From: Spirochaetaceae bacterium
Lineage (GTDB): Bacteria > Spirochaetota > Spirochaetia > Spirochaetales_E > Spirochaetaceae_B
DNA length: 5,690 nucleotides
Direction of reading: 5' to 3'
NCBI GenBank assembly: GCA_003249275.1
Contig: QKJO01000021.1
Coordinates: 1 to 5,690, forward strand
Of this stretch, positions 1 to 5,690 are shown piece by piece. The position numbers were made by a program, and so were the translations under genes. The number at the start of each line of letters is the position of its first letter. Within the stretch, counting starts at the first letter, position 1. A model generated the notes under the pieces. The model was given only the letters and a program-made list of their open reading frames with translations. It was not told where the DNA came from and made no database searches.

Positions 1-475
1 GGTAAAACTGGCTCATTTCCGCTGGGAGCTGTCGAAAACCATCGCAGGTTACAACTGGACGGATCCTGTAGAGGGGGGACTTGTCGGTATCTATTACGAC
101 TATATTCAGTTCTATAAAAAAATTCCCAGCCTGACCCCCGAAGCGAAGGAACGGCTTACAGAATTCATCAAAAAGACAAAAAATGACAAAGACCGATTCT
201 CACAGGAGTATGCCCAGTGGGTGGAGTTTGAATTTGAGGGAAAAATCCGATTGAACAGTTATGCCAGGGAGATATTCTACCGGTTCTGTCCCTTCCCCAG
301 AGAGCTGAGAGAGACAATGGCTCAAAAGCCGTCCTTCGGTGTCCTGGAGACCAGGTACAAGAATATCCAGAGTAAAGAGATCCTGAAACTGAAATCCAAA
401 GCCATCAAATTTGAAAAGAAAAATCTTCCCCTGCCCGATGAAGTGGCTCATTACATGGAATTTCTGGAGTATTGA
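1..475 (+). CDS. Hypothetical protein, C-terminal part (5' end outside window)
   Basis: An open frame runs from base 2, already in progress at the window edge, to a TGA at 473-475, giving about 157 residues of the C-terminus. I do not recognise a family. The visible part is soluble-looking and rich in aromatic and charged residues. It has no hydrophobic segment long enough for a membrane helix and no obvious metal-binding or nucleotide-binding motif. The last 50 residues are strongly lysine-rich and probably helical. An internal ATG at 221 could start a shorter frame, but the same frame stays open and protein-like back to base 2, so the gene very likely begins outside the window. It converges with the minus-strand operon, with only 14 bases between the two stop codons, and so is unlikely to belong to that pathway. 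The reading frame is well supported; the function is unknown. Confidence 0.75.
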   Translation, partial: VKLAHFRWELSKTIAGYNWTDPVEGGLVGIYYDYIQFYKKIPSLTPEAKERLTEFIKKTKNDKDRFSQEYAQWVEFEFEGKIRLNSYAREIFYRFCPFPRELRETMAQKPSFGVLETRYKNIQSKEILKLKSKAIKFEKKNLPLPDEVAHYMEFLEY

Positions 476-489
476 TCAGGCAGGCTCAG

Positions 490-873
490 TTAATTTTCCT
501 GAGTCAGGGCAGGTTGGGGAAGAAAGGAACAGCTGCCGGTGGCAATCACATCAACACCAAGGCCGAGGACATTCCTGATGATTAAATCTCCCTTTGAGAT
601 CGGTGTATCGACTGTGATTCTGTTGATCTCGGCCATGACGTCGAAAATCCTGTCCCTGGGAATCTCGGCAGAGACTCTGACCGGGAGTACGGGTATGTCT
701 TTGTAAACGGTTCTGACTGTTGAACTGATCATCCTCACGGGATTTTTCATTTCCGTTCCGGCAAAATATTTCCCCCTCAGGCATTTGTATCCGTTCACCT
801 TCAGAATACCATCTTCCTCATCCGCCTGAAGCAGACAGCTGCGGGGACATATGATGCAGGTCATAATTTTCAT
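490..873 (-). CDS. DUF1667 family four-cysteine protein
   Basis: This encodes 127 residues from an ATG at 873 to a TAA at 490-492. The start is chosen because GAGGA (886-882) sits 8 bases upstream; longer readings would need a TTG at 894. The N-terminus carries a CxxCxxxC cluster (Cys6, Cys9, Cys13) and a fourth cysteine, Cys31, in a YKCLRG context. It continues into an NPVR..STVR stretch and ends in N-V-L-G-x-G-V-D-V-I-A-T, all hallmarks of DUF1667. Four such cysteines could hold an Fe-S cluster or zinc; which one is not visible. In known genomes the family is encoded next to GlpA-like dehydrogenases and FAD/NAD oxidoreductases (for example in Thermotoga), exactly as here, so it is probably a small redox or assembly subunit of that complex. 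It starts one base after the upstream gene's stop, implying coupled translation. About 15 residues beyond the usual terminal motif form a tail with one more cysteine. Confidence 0.88.
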   Translation of the reverse strand: MKIMTCIICPRSCLLQADEEDGILKVNGYKCLRGKYFAGTEMKNPVRMISSTVRTVYKDIPVLPVRVSAEIPRDRIFDVMAEINRITVDTPISKGDLIIRNVLGLGVDVIATGSCSFLPQPALTQEN

Positions 874-874
874 T

Positions 875-2119
875 TCAATTTTCCTCAATCTCAAACAGGA
901 TCTTCGTATCAGGCTTCAGCGTGAGTCCGCTGAAATCTAGTTCAAGGCGTTCCATTTCCGGAGGCTTCAGAAAGGGATACTTTTTCCGGAAAAACTCCCT
1001 GCCGTCCACCCGGATGACAAGGGATTTGTCCATCAGAATTTTCCTGCTCCGAAAATAAAGTGTTTTCTTTCCCTCGGTGTCGGACCGCAGGCGCTGGGGA
1101 ACAAGTGTGAGCAGTCCTGTGCCCCGTTTCAGAACCAGCCCGTCTTTCCGGCTGGAGTATTCGGATGCAGCCCGTCCGGCAGTTTCACCGCTTTCGGAAA
1201 CATAGTCCACAAGGTCGTTTACATGAAGGGCATTCCCGCAGCAGAAGACGCCGTCCACCGAGGTCATCAGGGAGTCGTCGCAGACCGGACCTCCGGTTGC
1301 CGGGTCAAGGACCGCCCCGAGACTTTCGGCCAGTTCGTTCTCCGGTATCAATCCCACCGAAAGGATGAGAGTATCACACTCGACGATCTCCTCGGTACCA
1401 CTTACGGGCTGCCGCTGCTCATCAACGTCACAAATCTCCACAGCCCTGAGCCGGTCCTTACCTATCAGTCTTGTTACGGTTTTCGACAGATGCAAAGGGA
1501 TCTCATAGTCGAACAGGCACTGATGGATATTCCTGGTCAGCCCCGAAGGTGAGCTGCCTGCTTCGTAGACACCCAGTACTTCCGCTCCTTCCAGAGTCAG
1601 CCGTCTGGCCATGATCAGACCGATATCGCCGCTGCCCAGGATCACGCACTTGCGGGCGGGCATCAGTCCCTGGAGATTGATAAAATTCTGGGCCGCTCCG
1701 GCGGTCATCACGCCGGCAGGCCGGGAACCGTGAATGAAGACCTGCTTTGCTGTTCGTTCCCTGCAGCCTGTCGCCAGAATGAGAGTTCGGGTTTCCCAGA
1801 TCTGTATGCCGGACCTGTTCACCGTGCTGACCAGAAAAAGGTCTTCTTTTTTTTCAATGCCTTTCACAAAAGTGAGGGTCATTGCATCAATCTTTTCACT
1901 GTTGAATTCATCAATAAACGTTTCAGCATACTCCGGTCCTGTCAGTCTCTCGCCGAAGCGGACAATCCCGAATCCGTCATGAATGCACTGCTTCAGTATC
2001 CCCCCCAGCCGGGCTTCCCGTTCAATAAGCATTACCTTTGAACCGGACCTCTTTGCGGCAAGGGCGGCGGACAGTCCGGCCGGTCCTCCGCCAATAACGA
2101 TGACATCCCATGGTTTCAT
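875..2119 (-). CDS. FAD/NAD(P)-dependent pyridine nucleotide oxidoreductase
   Basis: This 414-residue protein belongs to the two-dinucleotide-fold oxidoreductase family. The FAD site is an N-terminal VIGGGPAG motif (residues 8-15). A second FAD-linked ATGCRER motif lies at 116-122. The NAD(P) Rossmann motif is LGSGDIG at 161-167, and the late FAD-contacting segment C-G-N-A-L-H-V-N-D is at 294-302. The thioredoxin-reductase-type redox CxxC is absent from the pyridine-nucleotide domain, so it probably passes electrons directly between FAD and NAD(P)H or an Fe-S partner rather than through a disulfide. Residues 325-414 form an extra C-terminal domain of unclear role. The ATG at 2119 overlaps the previous stop codon by four bases (ATGA) and is preceded by AAGGGA, 8 bases away. 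The GlpA-like gene before it and DUF1667 after it suggest a subunit of an anaerobic dehydrogenase complex, in the place GlpB takes in the E. coli enzyme. Family is secure; substrate and direction of electron flow are not. Confidence 0.93.
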   Translation of the reverse strand: MKPWDVIVIGGGPAGLSAALAAKRSGSKVMLIEREARLGGILKQCIHDGFGIVRFGERLTGPEYAETFIDEFNSEKIDAMTLTFVKGIEKKEDLFLVSTVNRSGIQIWETRTLILATGCRERTAKQVFIHGSRPAGVMTAGAAQNFINLQGLMPARKCVILGSGDIGLIMARRLTLEGAEVLGVYEAGSSPSGLTRNIHQCLFDYEIPLHLSKTVTRLIGKDRLRAVEICDVDEQRQPVSGTEEIVECDTLILSVGLIPENELAESLGAVLDPATGGPVCDDSLMTSVDGVFCCGNALHVNDLVDYVSESGETAGRAASEYSSRKDGLVLKRGTGLLTLVPQRLRSDTEGKKTLYFRSRKILMDKSLVIRVDGREFFRKKYPFLKPPEMERLELDFSGLTLKPDTKILFEIEEN

Positions 2120-3897
2120 ACAGCCATTCCCTTCGTTTCTTTGAAAATAATGACTGATTCATCATTTCCTTTCTTTATCTCAACCGGGGAAACTCCCTGA
2201 TGCTCTGCGATGATCTTCATGACGAGGGGAGCACAGAATCCGCCCTGACAGCGGCCCATTCCAGGACGCAGCCGTCTCTTAATGCCGTCTAAAGTGGGAA
2301 CACAGAGGGGTGAGTTCAGGACGTCAAGGATTTCTCCTTTACTGATCTCCTCGCAGCGGCAGATGATTTCACCGTAAGCAGGATTCTTCCTGATGAGTTC
2401 ATTCCGCTCCGCATCCTCCATATGGGCAAGACGGGGCGGGGCCGTACGCTCCTCTCTGAAGGAATCCTTCTTTTCAACTTTCTTGTACTTCTCAAGGTAC
2501 GCCAAAGCCCAGGAGGACAGGTCCAGGGCAATCGCCGGGGCTGCCGTGATTCCCGGGGACTGAATGCCCGCCGCCTGCAGGATGTTCTTTGTAAAAATCC
2601 CCTGGCGGACGACAAAATCCTCCTCGTAGGTAGCCGCTCTCACCCCGGAGAAATAGGCGATGATATCGCTGAATTTAAGGTCAGGGGCGATGTGCTGCTG
2701 CATTCTGATGATACTCTCCACCTCATCCCTTCTCGTATCGGTGTCCTCTCTGTCGGGTGTTTCAACTGCATTGGGACCCAGGAGCATGTTTCCGTGAACC
2801 GAATGGATCAGCCCGACCCCCTTTGTATGGCTGCTGCTGGTGATGGTCCGGATGAAAAATTTTATCCTTCCCGACAGACCTTTCGGACGGTCGGCTTTCT
2901 GATAGGGGAGGATGCTGAAGGGTGATTTGGCCATACTTGTTTTCACCATATAACCGGCCTTTTTGTCCGTGATGATATCGGTTCCCCGTCTGGGATGGAT
3001 TGTGAAGGTCCTGTCTCCGGCCATTTCGGCAATGATATCGGCGTAGACTCCCGCCGCATTGATCACCAGCCGTGGGATGATCCGGCCCCTGTTGGTCTCA
3101 ACACTGACTATCCGGCCTTCCTTAACTTCCATGCCCAGAACAGCCGTCTCCAGTGATATTCTGACACCGTTGGCCGCTGCATTCTCTCCCAGGGCCATGG
3201 TCATCTCATAGGGATTGGTTATCCCTCCTGTAGGCATATACATTCCCCCGATTGCAAAATCCGGGATATGGGGTTCATGGAGGAGGAGCTCTTCCCGTTT
3301 CATATACCGGACCCCCGGAATCCCGAGGATAAGGGCATTGATTTTCAGAAGGGCAACGGGTATCCGCTCCCATCTCCGGGCACAGAGCATTACCTGTCCT
3401 TTCTGCTCAAAAGGGACATCCATCAGACGGGACAGATAGGCGTACATCCTGTTGCCGCGGATATTGTAGTAGTGTTTTCTTGATTTTCGTGAAAAATTGA
3501 TGCCGACATGGATGACGCCCCCGTTGGCGCCGGAAGCTCCCGAACCGAGATCGGAAGACCGCTCCACAAGAATCGTATTCAGTTTGTACCGGGACAGTTC
3601 CCGGGCAACGGAGCAGCCTGTTATGCCCCCCCCGATGATCAGGATATCCGGTGTCTGACCATCCAGAGTTCTGTCCTTCACCCCCGGACGGGGAATCTCC
3701 TGCCTGAAACCCTTCAGAGTGATATCGTTGATCACTCCCAGGTATTTTTTTTTGTCCACAGCAAGATGTCCCGCCTTGACGGCAATGTTCCAGTCCTCCA
3801 CCTCTCCCTTCAGGACGATGCAGCCCCTTTCCTCGCTGACTGTGATGCCGGGTGAAAGTTCATGAATCTGACTTTGGATTTTTTTGAATCCTCTCAT
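2116..3897 (-). CDS. GlpA-like FAD-dependent dehydrogenase with BON-like N-terminus and [2Fe-2S] C-terminus
   Basis: This 593-residue protein has three parts. Residues 8-63 resemble a BON domain (a short amphipathic segment, then C-I-V-L-K-G-E-V, then an alanine-rich helix and G-V-I-N-D-I). Residues 83-460 are a DAO-type FAD oxidoreductase, with the dinucleotide motif IIGGGITG at 87-94, SGVRAA at 417-422 and a GIQSPGITAAPAIA segment at 444-457. Residues 510-575 are a BFD-like [2Fe-2S] domain with Cys513, Cys515, Cys550 and Cys555 in a CxC...CxxxxC arrangement, as in GlpA of anaerobic glycerol-3-phosphate dehydrogenase. E. coli GlpA is about 540 residues; the excess here is mainly the BON-like extension. 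There is no signal peptide or membrane helix, so it should be cytoplasmic or peripheral. The ATG at 3897 overlaps the kinase stop codon by four bases (ATGA); a GGAG lies 10 bases upstream. The oxidised substrate could be glycerol 3-phosphate or another phosphorylated or hydroxy-acid compound. A gene symbol is withheld because GlpA function is unproven and no GlpC is adjacent. Confidence 0.92.
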   Translation of the reverse strand: MRGFKKIQSQIHELSPGITVSEERGCIVLKGEVEDWNIAVKAGHLAVDKKKYLGVINDITLKGFRQEIPRPGVKDRTLDGQTPDILIIGGGITGCSVARELSRYKLNTILVERSSDLGSGASGANGGVIHVGINFSRKSRKHYYNIRGNRMYAYLSRLMDVPFEQKGQVMLCARRWERIPVALLKINALILGIPGVRYMKREELLLHEPHIPDFAIGGMYMPTGGITNPYEMTMALGENAAANGVRISLETAVLGMEVKEGRIVSVETNRGRIIPRLVINAAGVYADIIAEMAGDRTFTIHPRRGTDIITDKKAGYMVKTSMAKSPFSILPYQKADRPKGLSGRIKFFIRTITSSSHTKGVGLIHSVHGNMLLGPNAVETPDREDTDTRRDEVESIIRMQQHIAPDLKFSDIIAYFSGVRAATYEEDFVVRQGIFTKNILQAAGIQSPGITAAPAIALDLSSWALAYLEKYKKVEKKDSFREERTAPPRLAHMEDAERNELIRKNPAYGEIICRCEEISKGEILDVLNSPLCVPTLDGIKRRLRPGMGRCQGGFCAPLVMKIIAEHQGVSPVEIKKGNDESVIIFKETKGMAV

Positions 3898-4790
3898 GAA
3901 TTGAGGGCTCCGAAACCGGCTTCATTTCCGAGTGAAGGAGAGGGCTGTCTGTTAAGCGATTCTATTTCAGCCAGAATTTTGTTATGGAGAGTTTCGACCT
4001 CGCTGGCGATATTCCAGATTCCCAGCCTTACAATCAGAAAGGGCAGACGCCAGGGGGCGATTTCCGAATCCTTCATCCCGGTTTTCTTTTTATAGGTTCT
4101 GAGATATCTGCTGCAGATCAGTTTCCGGATGGCCTCAAGCAGAGATGCAACGATTTTGTTCAGGCCGGGAATCATCTCCCCCTCATTCAGAAGGTAGAGA
4201 GTGGCCGCCACATCGGCGGCCGGTGCACCCCGTGCAGCGGTCATCCAGTCGATGATCGTTGCCGACCTGGTATCTGAGATGATGTTGTCGGGGTGGTAAT
4301 CCAGATGCAGTATGGAATCGCCGTCGGGAAGACTCTCCAGAAAACGGATGATTGTATCCTTGTCACCGGGAGACAGAAAGGCGAGGGGGTCGGAATCAAG
4401 AGCTTTTCTGACGACCCCTTTGTAGCTTTGAATCACGGTCGTTCCGGTATTGTGCATTTTGATCTGCAGGTCCGCCATCAATCCCGGTACGCCGAATGCT
4501 GTTCCCGGTTTGCTGGATGCCAGACTGATCAGTGTCTGTCCAGCAACACGTTCGATCACAAGACCGGTCTGATCCCCCACACGTACCTGTCCGTAACATT
4601 TGACGAGCGAGATTCCCTGCTCGTAAGTTTCTGCCGTATTGATCTCTTCATTTCTGATCAGTCCGGGATCTACATCAGGGTTAAACAACTTGATCAGCGT
4701 GTTTTCCTTCCACTGATAGATTCTGGAAGACCGGCTGGTAAAGAGCAGTTCTCCCAGCGACTCCATTGAATAGGCTTCATCCTCAATCAC
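3894..4790 (-). CDS. APH/choline-kinase-fold phosphotransferase
   Basis: This 298-residue protein is an aminoglycoside-phosphotransferase-like small-molecule kinase. The catalytic loop HLDYHPDN (162-169) gives the HxDxxxxN signature, with Asp164 the likely base and Asn169 a metal ligand. IIDW (179-182) supplies the second metal-binding aspartate, Asp181. Lys34 in TLIKLF is the likely ATP-binding lysine, and Glu48 or Glu49 its helix partner. I place the start at a GTG (4790) because AAGGAG ends 7 bases before it. The frame extends to a TTG at 4856, but that would put coding sequence through the palindromic operator. An ATG at 4766 is possible but has a poorer ribosome site. It is the first gene of the operon and overlaps the dehydrogenase by four bases. 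The family phosphorylates choline, ethanolamine, methylthioribose, sugars or antibiotics; the catabolic context argues for a metabolic substrate, perhaps the precursor of what the flavoprotein oxidises. Fold is confident; substrate unknown. Confidence 0.87.
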   Translation of the reverse strand: MIEDEAYSMESLGELLFTSRSSRIYQWKENTLIKLFNPDVDPGLIRNEEINTAETYEQGISLVKCYGQVRVGDQTGLVIERVAGQTLISLASSKPGTAFGVPGLMADLQIKMHNTGTTVIQSYKGVVRKALDSDPLAFLSPGDKDTIIRFLESLPDGDSILHLDYHPDNIISDTRSATIIDWMTAARGAPAADVAATLYLLNEGEMIPGLNKIVASLLEAIRKLICSRYLRTYKKKTGMKDSEIAPWRLPFLIVRLGIWNIASEVETLHNKILAEIESLNRQPSPSLGNEAGFGALNS

Positions 4791-4827
4791 ACCGCTTCTC
4801 CTTTTTCTGCTGATGACACTCCGCTTG

Positions 4828-4856
4828 ATTAAGGTGTATTCACATATGTGAATCAA
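4828..4856 (-). promoter_or_regulatory. Candidate sigma-70 promoter for the kinase-dehydrogenase operon
   Basis: On the minus strand, TTGATT (4856-4851) is followed after 17 bases by CTTAAT (4833-4828). Each hexamer matches four of six consensus positions. Transcription would begin near 4821, leaving a leader of about 30 bases with the AAGGAG ribosome site. The palindrome occupies the spacer and part of the -35 hexamer. Spacing and position are good, but the hexamers are only moderate matches. Confidence 0.35.
4838..4853. promoter_or_regulatory. 16-base perfect palindrome, probable SorC-family operator
   Basis: ATTCACATATGTGAAT reads identically on both strands over all 16 bases, and the symmetry stops at 4837/4854. 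It lies 47 bases upstream of the kinase start and 100 bases upstream of the regulator start. It overlaps the -35 element and spacer of the best minus-strand promoter candidate, so a bound protein would be well placed to block the operon. SorC/DeoR-type regulators commonly bind palindromic sites in their own divergent promoter region, which makes the adjacent regulator the natural ligand. Confidence 0.6.
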
Positions 4857-4873
4857 AAATGTTATCAGTATTG

Positions 4874-4882
4874 TGTTATCTT
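4874..4882 (+). promoter_or_regulatory. Candidate extended -10 promoter for the SorC-type regulator gene
   Basis: TG-T-TATCTT is an extended -10 arrangement, with four of six consensus matches in the hexamer and the upstream TG in place. No good -35 lies 17 bases upstream (the region there is CAAAAA). Transcription would start near 4889, leaving a leader of about 65 bases. A competing -10, TAAAAT at 4908-4913, also lacks a clear -35 partner. This is a weak call. Confidence 0.22.
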
Positions 4883-4895
4883 ATATCAGCCTTAT

Positions 4896-4964
4896 TGAGG
4901 CGTCAAATAAAATTCAACTTGAAAAACAGTGTGAAGAAAGGGAGAATGCAGTTATGACGCCTCA
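4896..4964. repeat. 10-base inverted repeat bracketing the regulator leader and start codon
   Basis: TGAGGCGTCA (4896-4905) is the exact reverse complement of TGACGCCTCA (4955-4964). The arms are separated by 49 bases that contain the regulator's ribosome site, and the distal arm includes two bases of the ATG start (4954-4956). If both arms are transcribed they could pair and hide the start codon. Alternatively each arm could be a DNA-binding half-site. The repeat is seen directly; its function is inferred. Confidence 0.5.
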
Positions 4965-5690
4965 TTTTGACAAACTGACGATTCTGCGCATTGCCAAAAG
5001 TTACTATCTGGATAATTTGAGTCAGCAGGAGATCTCGGAAAAAGAGAAGATTCACCGGACCCAGATTTCGAGGATTCTCAAAATGGCCCGTGAACTCGGT
5101 TATGTGCAGTTCAGGATTGCACCTCCCCAGAGCGATTCGGCAGATGATCTTTCAAGAAGTATTGCAGAGAAACTCAATCTTAAAGAGGTCATCATCTCTC
5201 CGGATATGCAGCAGGGAGATCATGATGAGGCTTATTATTTCTTTGCGGCCCGATACCTTGAAGAATGCCTCGTCACCGGCAGGCACATCGGTATCGGTCT
5301 GGGAAAAACCCTCTATCATGTGGCCGAGCAGATAACACCCCGCAAAACACATCAGAAACCGACGTTTTATTCCATCGTCGGATCTTCGGGCACGGATAAT
5401 CCCTATCTTCAGGCCAGTATTCTCGTAGACAACTTCGCCCGCCCCTTTCTGGGAAAATGCCAGTACAATAATTTTCCAATCTGCCTGTCAAAAAAACTGA
5501 TGTCCCCCCTGGATCGGATAAGGTTTGAAACACAGCAGACCAGCTACCAGACCCTGGATACCGTCGTCTTGTCATTGGGAGGACCGATCAATCCTGATTA
5601 TCCCTATCTGGAGGAGTTTGCCCTTCTCGGTAAGGGGATCGACAGAGAGCAGGCCTTTTCAAGGCCTCACGGCAATATTCTGGGTCATAT
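4954..5690 (+). CDS. SorC-family sugar-binding transcriptional regulator (3' end outside window)
   Basis: 245 complete codons are visible from an ATG at 4954, which has AGGGAG 9 bases upstream; the window then ends. Residues 17-52 form the helix-turn-helix typical of the family (YYLDNLSQQEI, then RTQISRILKMARELGYV). The remainder is the sugar-phosphate-binding effector domain. It includes GIGLGKTL (113-120), SIVGSSG (140-146), VVLSLGGP (204-211) and a G-N-I-L-G-H segment (240-245) matching the family's late G-D-I-x-G motif. Family members are about 310-330 residues, so roughly 65-85 residues are missing. SorC regulators usually sense a phosphorylated sugar or polyol and control a neighbouring catabolic operon, which fits a divergent kinase and dehydrogenase. 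The frame stays open upstream as far as 4852, but protein similarity and the ribosome site support the ATG at 4954. Family assignment is strong; the effector is unknown. Confidence 0.93.
   Translation, partial: MTPHFDKLTILRIAKSYYLDNLSQQEISEKEKIHRTQISRILKMARELGYVQFRIAPPQSDSADDLSRSIAEKLNLKEVIISPDMQQGDHDEAYYFFAARYLEECLVTGRHIGIGLGKTLYHVAEQITPRKTHQKPTFYSIVGSSGTDNPYLQASILVDNFARPFLGKCQYNNFPICLSKKLMSPLDRIRFETQQTSYQTLDTVVLSLGGPINPDYPYLEEFALLGKGIDREQAFSRPHGNILGH

Larger units (their letters stand above)
4791..4953. promoter_or_regulatory. Divergent regulatory region between kinase operon and SorC-type regulator
   Basis: These 163 bases separate the two divergent start codons and are clearly more AT-rich than the flanking genes. 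They contain the kinase ribosome site (AAGGAG, complement of 4798-4803), the 16-base palindrome, candidate promoters on both strands, one arm of a long inverted repeat, and the regulator's ribosome site (AGGGAG, 4939-4944). A local regulator divergent from the operon it controls is the usual layout for the SorC family, so both autoregulation and operon control from this region are expected. That control is inferred, not shown. Confidence 0.7.

Noticed and set aside
485..503. Possible bidirectional terminator hairpin (CTCAG...CTGAG) at the convergent gene junction
   Set aside because: The stem is only five strong base pairs with a nine-base loop, no U-run follows on either strand, and most of it lies inside the DUF1667 coding end. 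Too weak to call.
875..2119. Thioredoxin-reductase-like or disulfide reductase function for the FAD/NAD oxidoreductase
   Set aside because: No CxxC is present at the redox position of the NAD(P) domain, and the operon context fits an electron-transfer subunit better.
2422..2925. 167-residue open frame on the plus strand
   Set aside because: It lies wholly inside the GlpA-like gene on the other strand, its translation shows no domain-like pattern, and the minus frame has clear FAD and Fe-S motifs. It is a shadow frame.
4293..4769. 158-residue open frame on the plus strand
   Set aside because: It is antisense to the kinase, whose catalytic motifs are plain; there is no convincing ribosome site or recognisable family.
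4791..4856. 22-residue N-terminal extension of the kinase from a TTG at 4856
   Set aside because: It would place coding sequence across the palindrome and candidate promoter, and the GTG at 4790 has a far better ribosome binding site.
4861..4889. Repeated GTTATC (4861, 4875) and paired CTGATA motifs on the minus strand 21 bases apart
   Set aside because: The units are only six bases in an AT-rich spacer and the copies diverge immediately outside the core; this could easily be chance.

Overview
The window reads as ordinary chromosomal sequence from a mid-GC bacterium, probably an anaerobe or fermenter. The gene set (a GlpA-like flavoprotein, an FAD/NAD oxidoreductase and a DUF1667 protein in tandem) is typical of Thermotogae, Firmicutes and Spirochaetes. 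The overall feel is closest to a free-living spirochaete, but that is an impression from protein wording, not a computed assignment. I see no mobile element, CRISPR array, rRNA or tRNA.

Layout. Bases 1-475 (+) hold the 3' end of an unrecognised lysine-rich protein. It ends tail to tail, 14 bases from the last gene of a tightly packed minus-strand operon that runs from about 4790 down to 490. In transcription order the operon encodes: (1) an APH/choline-kinase-fold phosphotransferase with a GTG start at 4790; (2) a GlpA-like FAD-dependent dehydrogenase with an N-terminal BON-like domain and a C-terminal BFD-type [2Fe-2S] domain; (3) an FAD/NAD(P)-dependent pyridine nucleotide oxidoreductase; and (4) a small four-cysteine DUF1667 protein. 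Junctions 1/2 and 2/3 are ATGA overlaps, and junction 3/4 has a single spacer base, so the genes are probably translationally coupled.

Divergent from the operon, from 4954 (+), is a SorC-family sugar-binding transcriptional regulator that is cut by the window end. The 163-base divergent intergenic region holds a perfect 16-base palindrome at 4838-4853, a likely operator. It overlaps a plausible promoter of the minus-strand operon. A second, unusual element is a perfect 10-base inverted repeat (4896-4905 with 4955-4964) whose distal arm covers part of the regulator's start codon.

How it may work together (inference): the kinase phosphorylates a polyol, sugar or amino-alcohol. The GlpA-like flavoprotein oxidises the phosphorylated product and passes electrons through its Fe-S domain to the pyridine nucleotide oxidoreductase and DUF1667 subunit. 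The SorC regulator senses a phosphorylated intermediate and controls the operon. No GlpK-type kinase, transporter or GlpC membrane anchor lies in the window, so the substrate cannot be assigned and need not be glycerol 3-phosphate.
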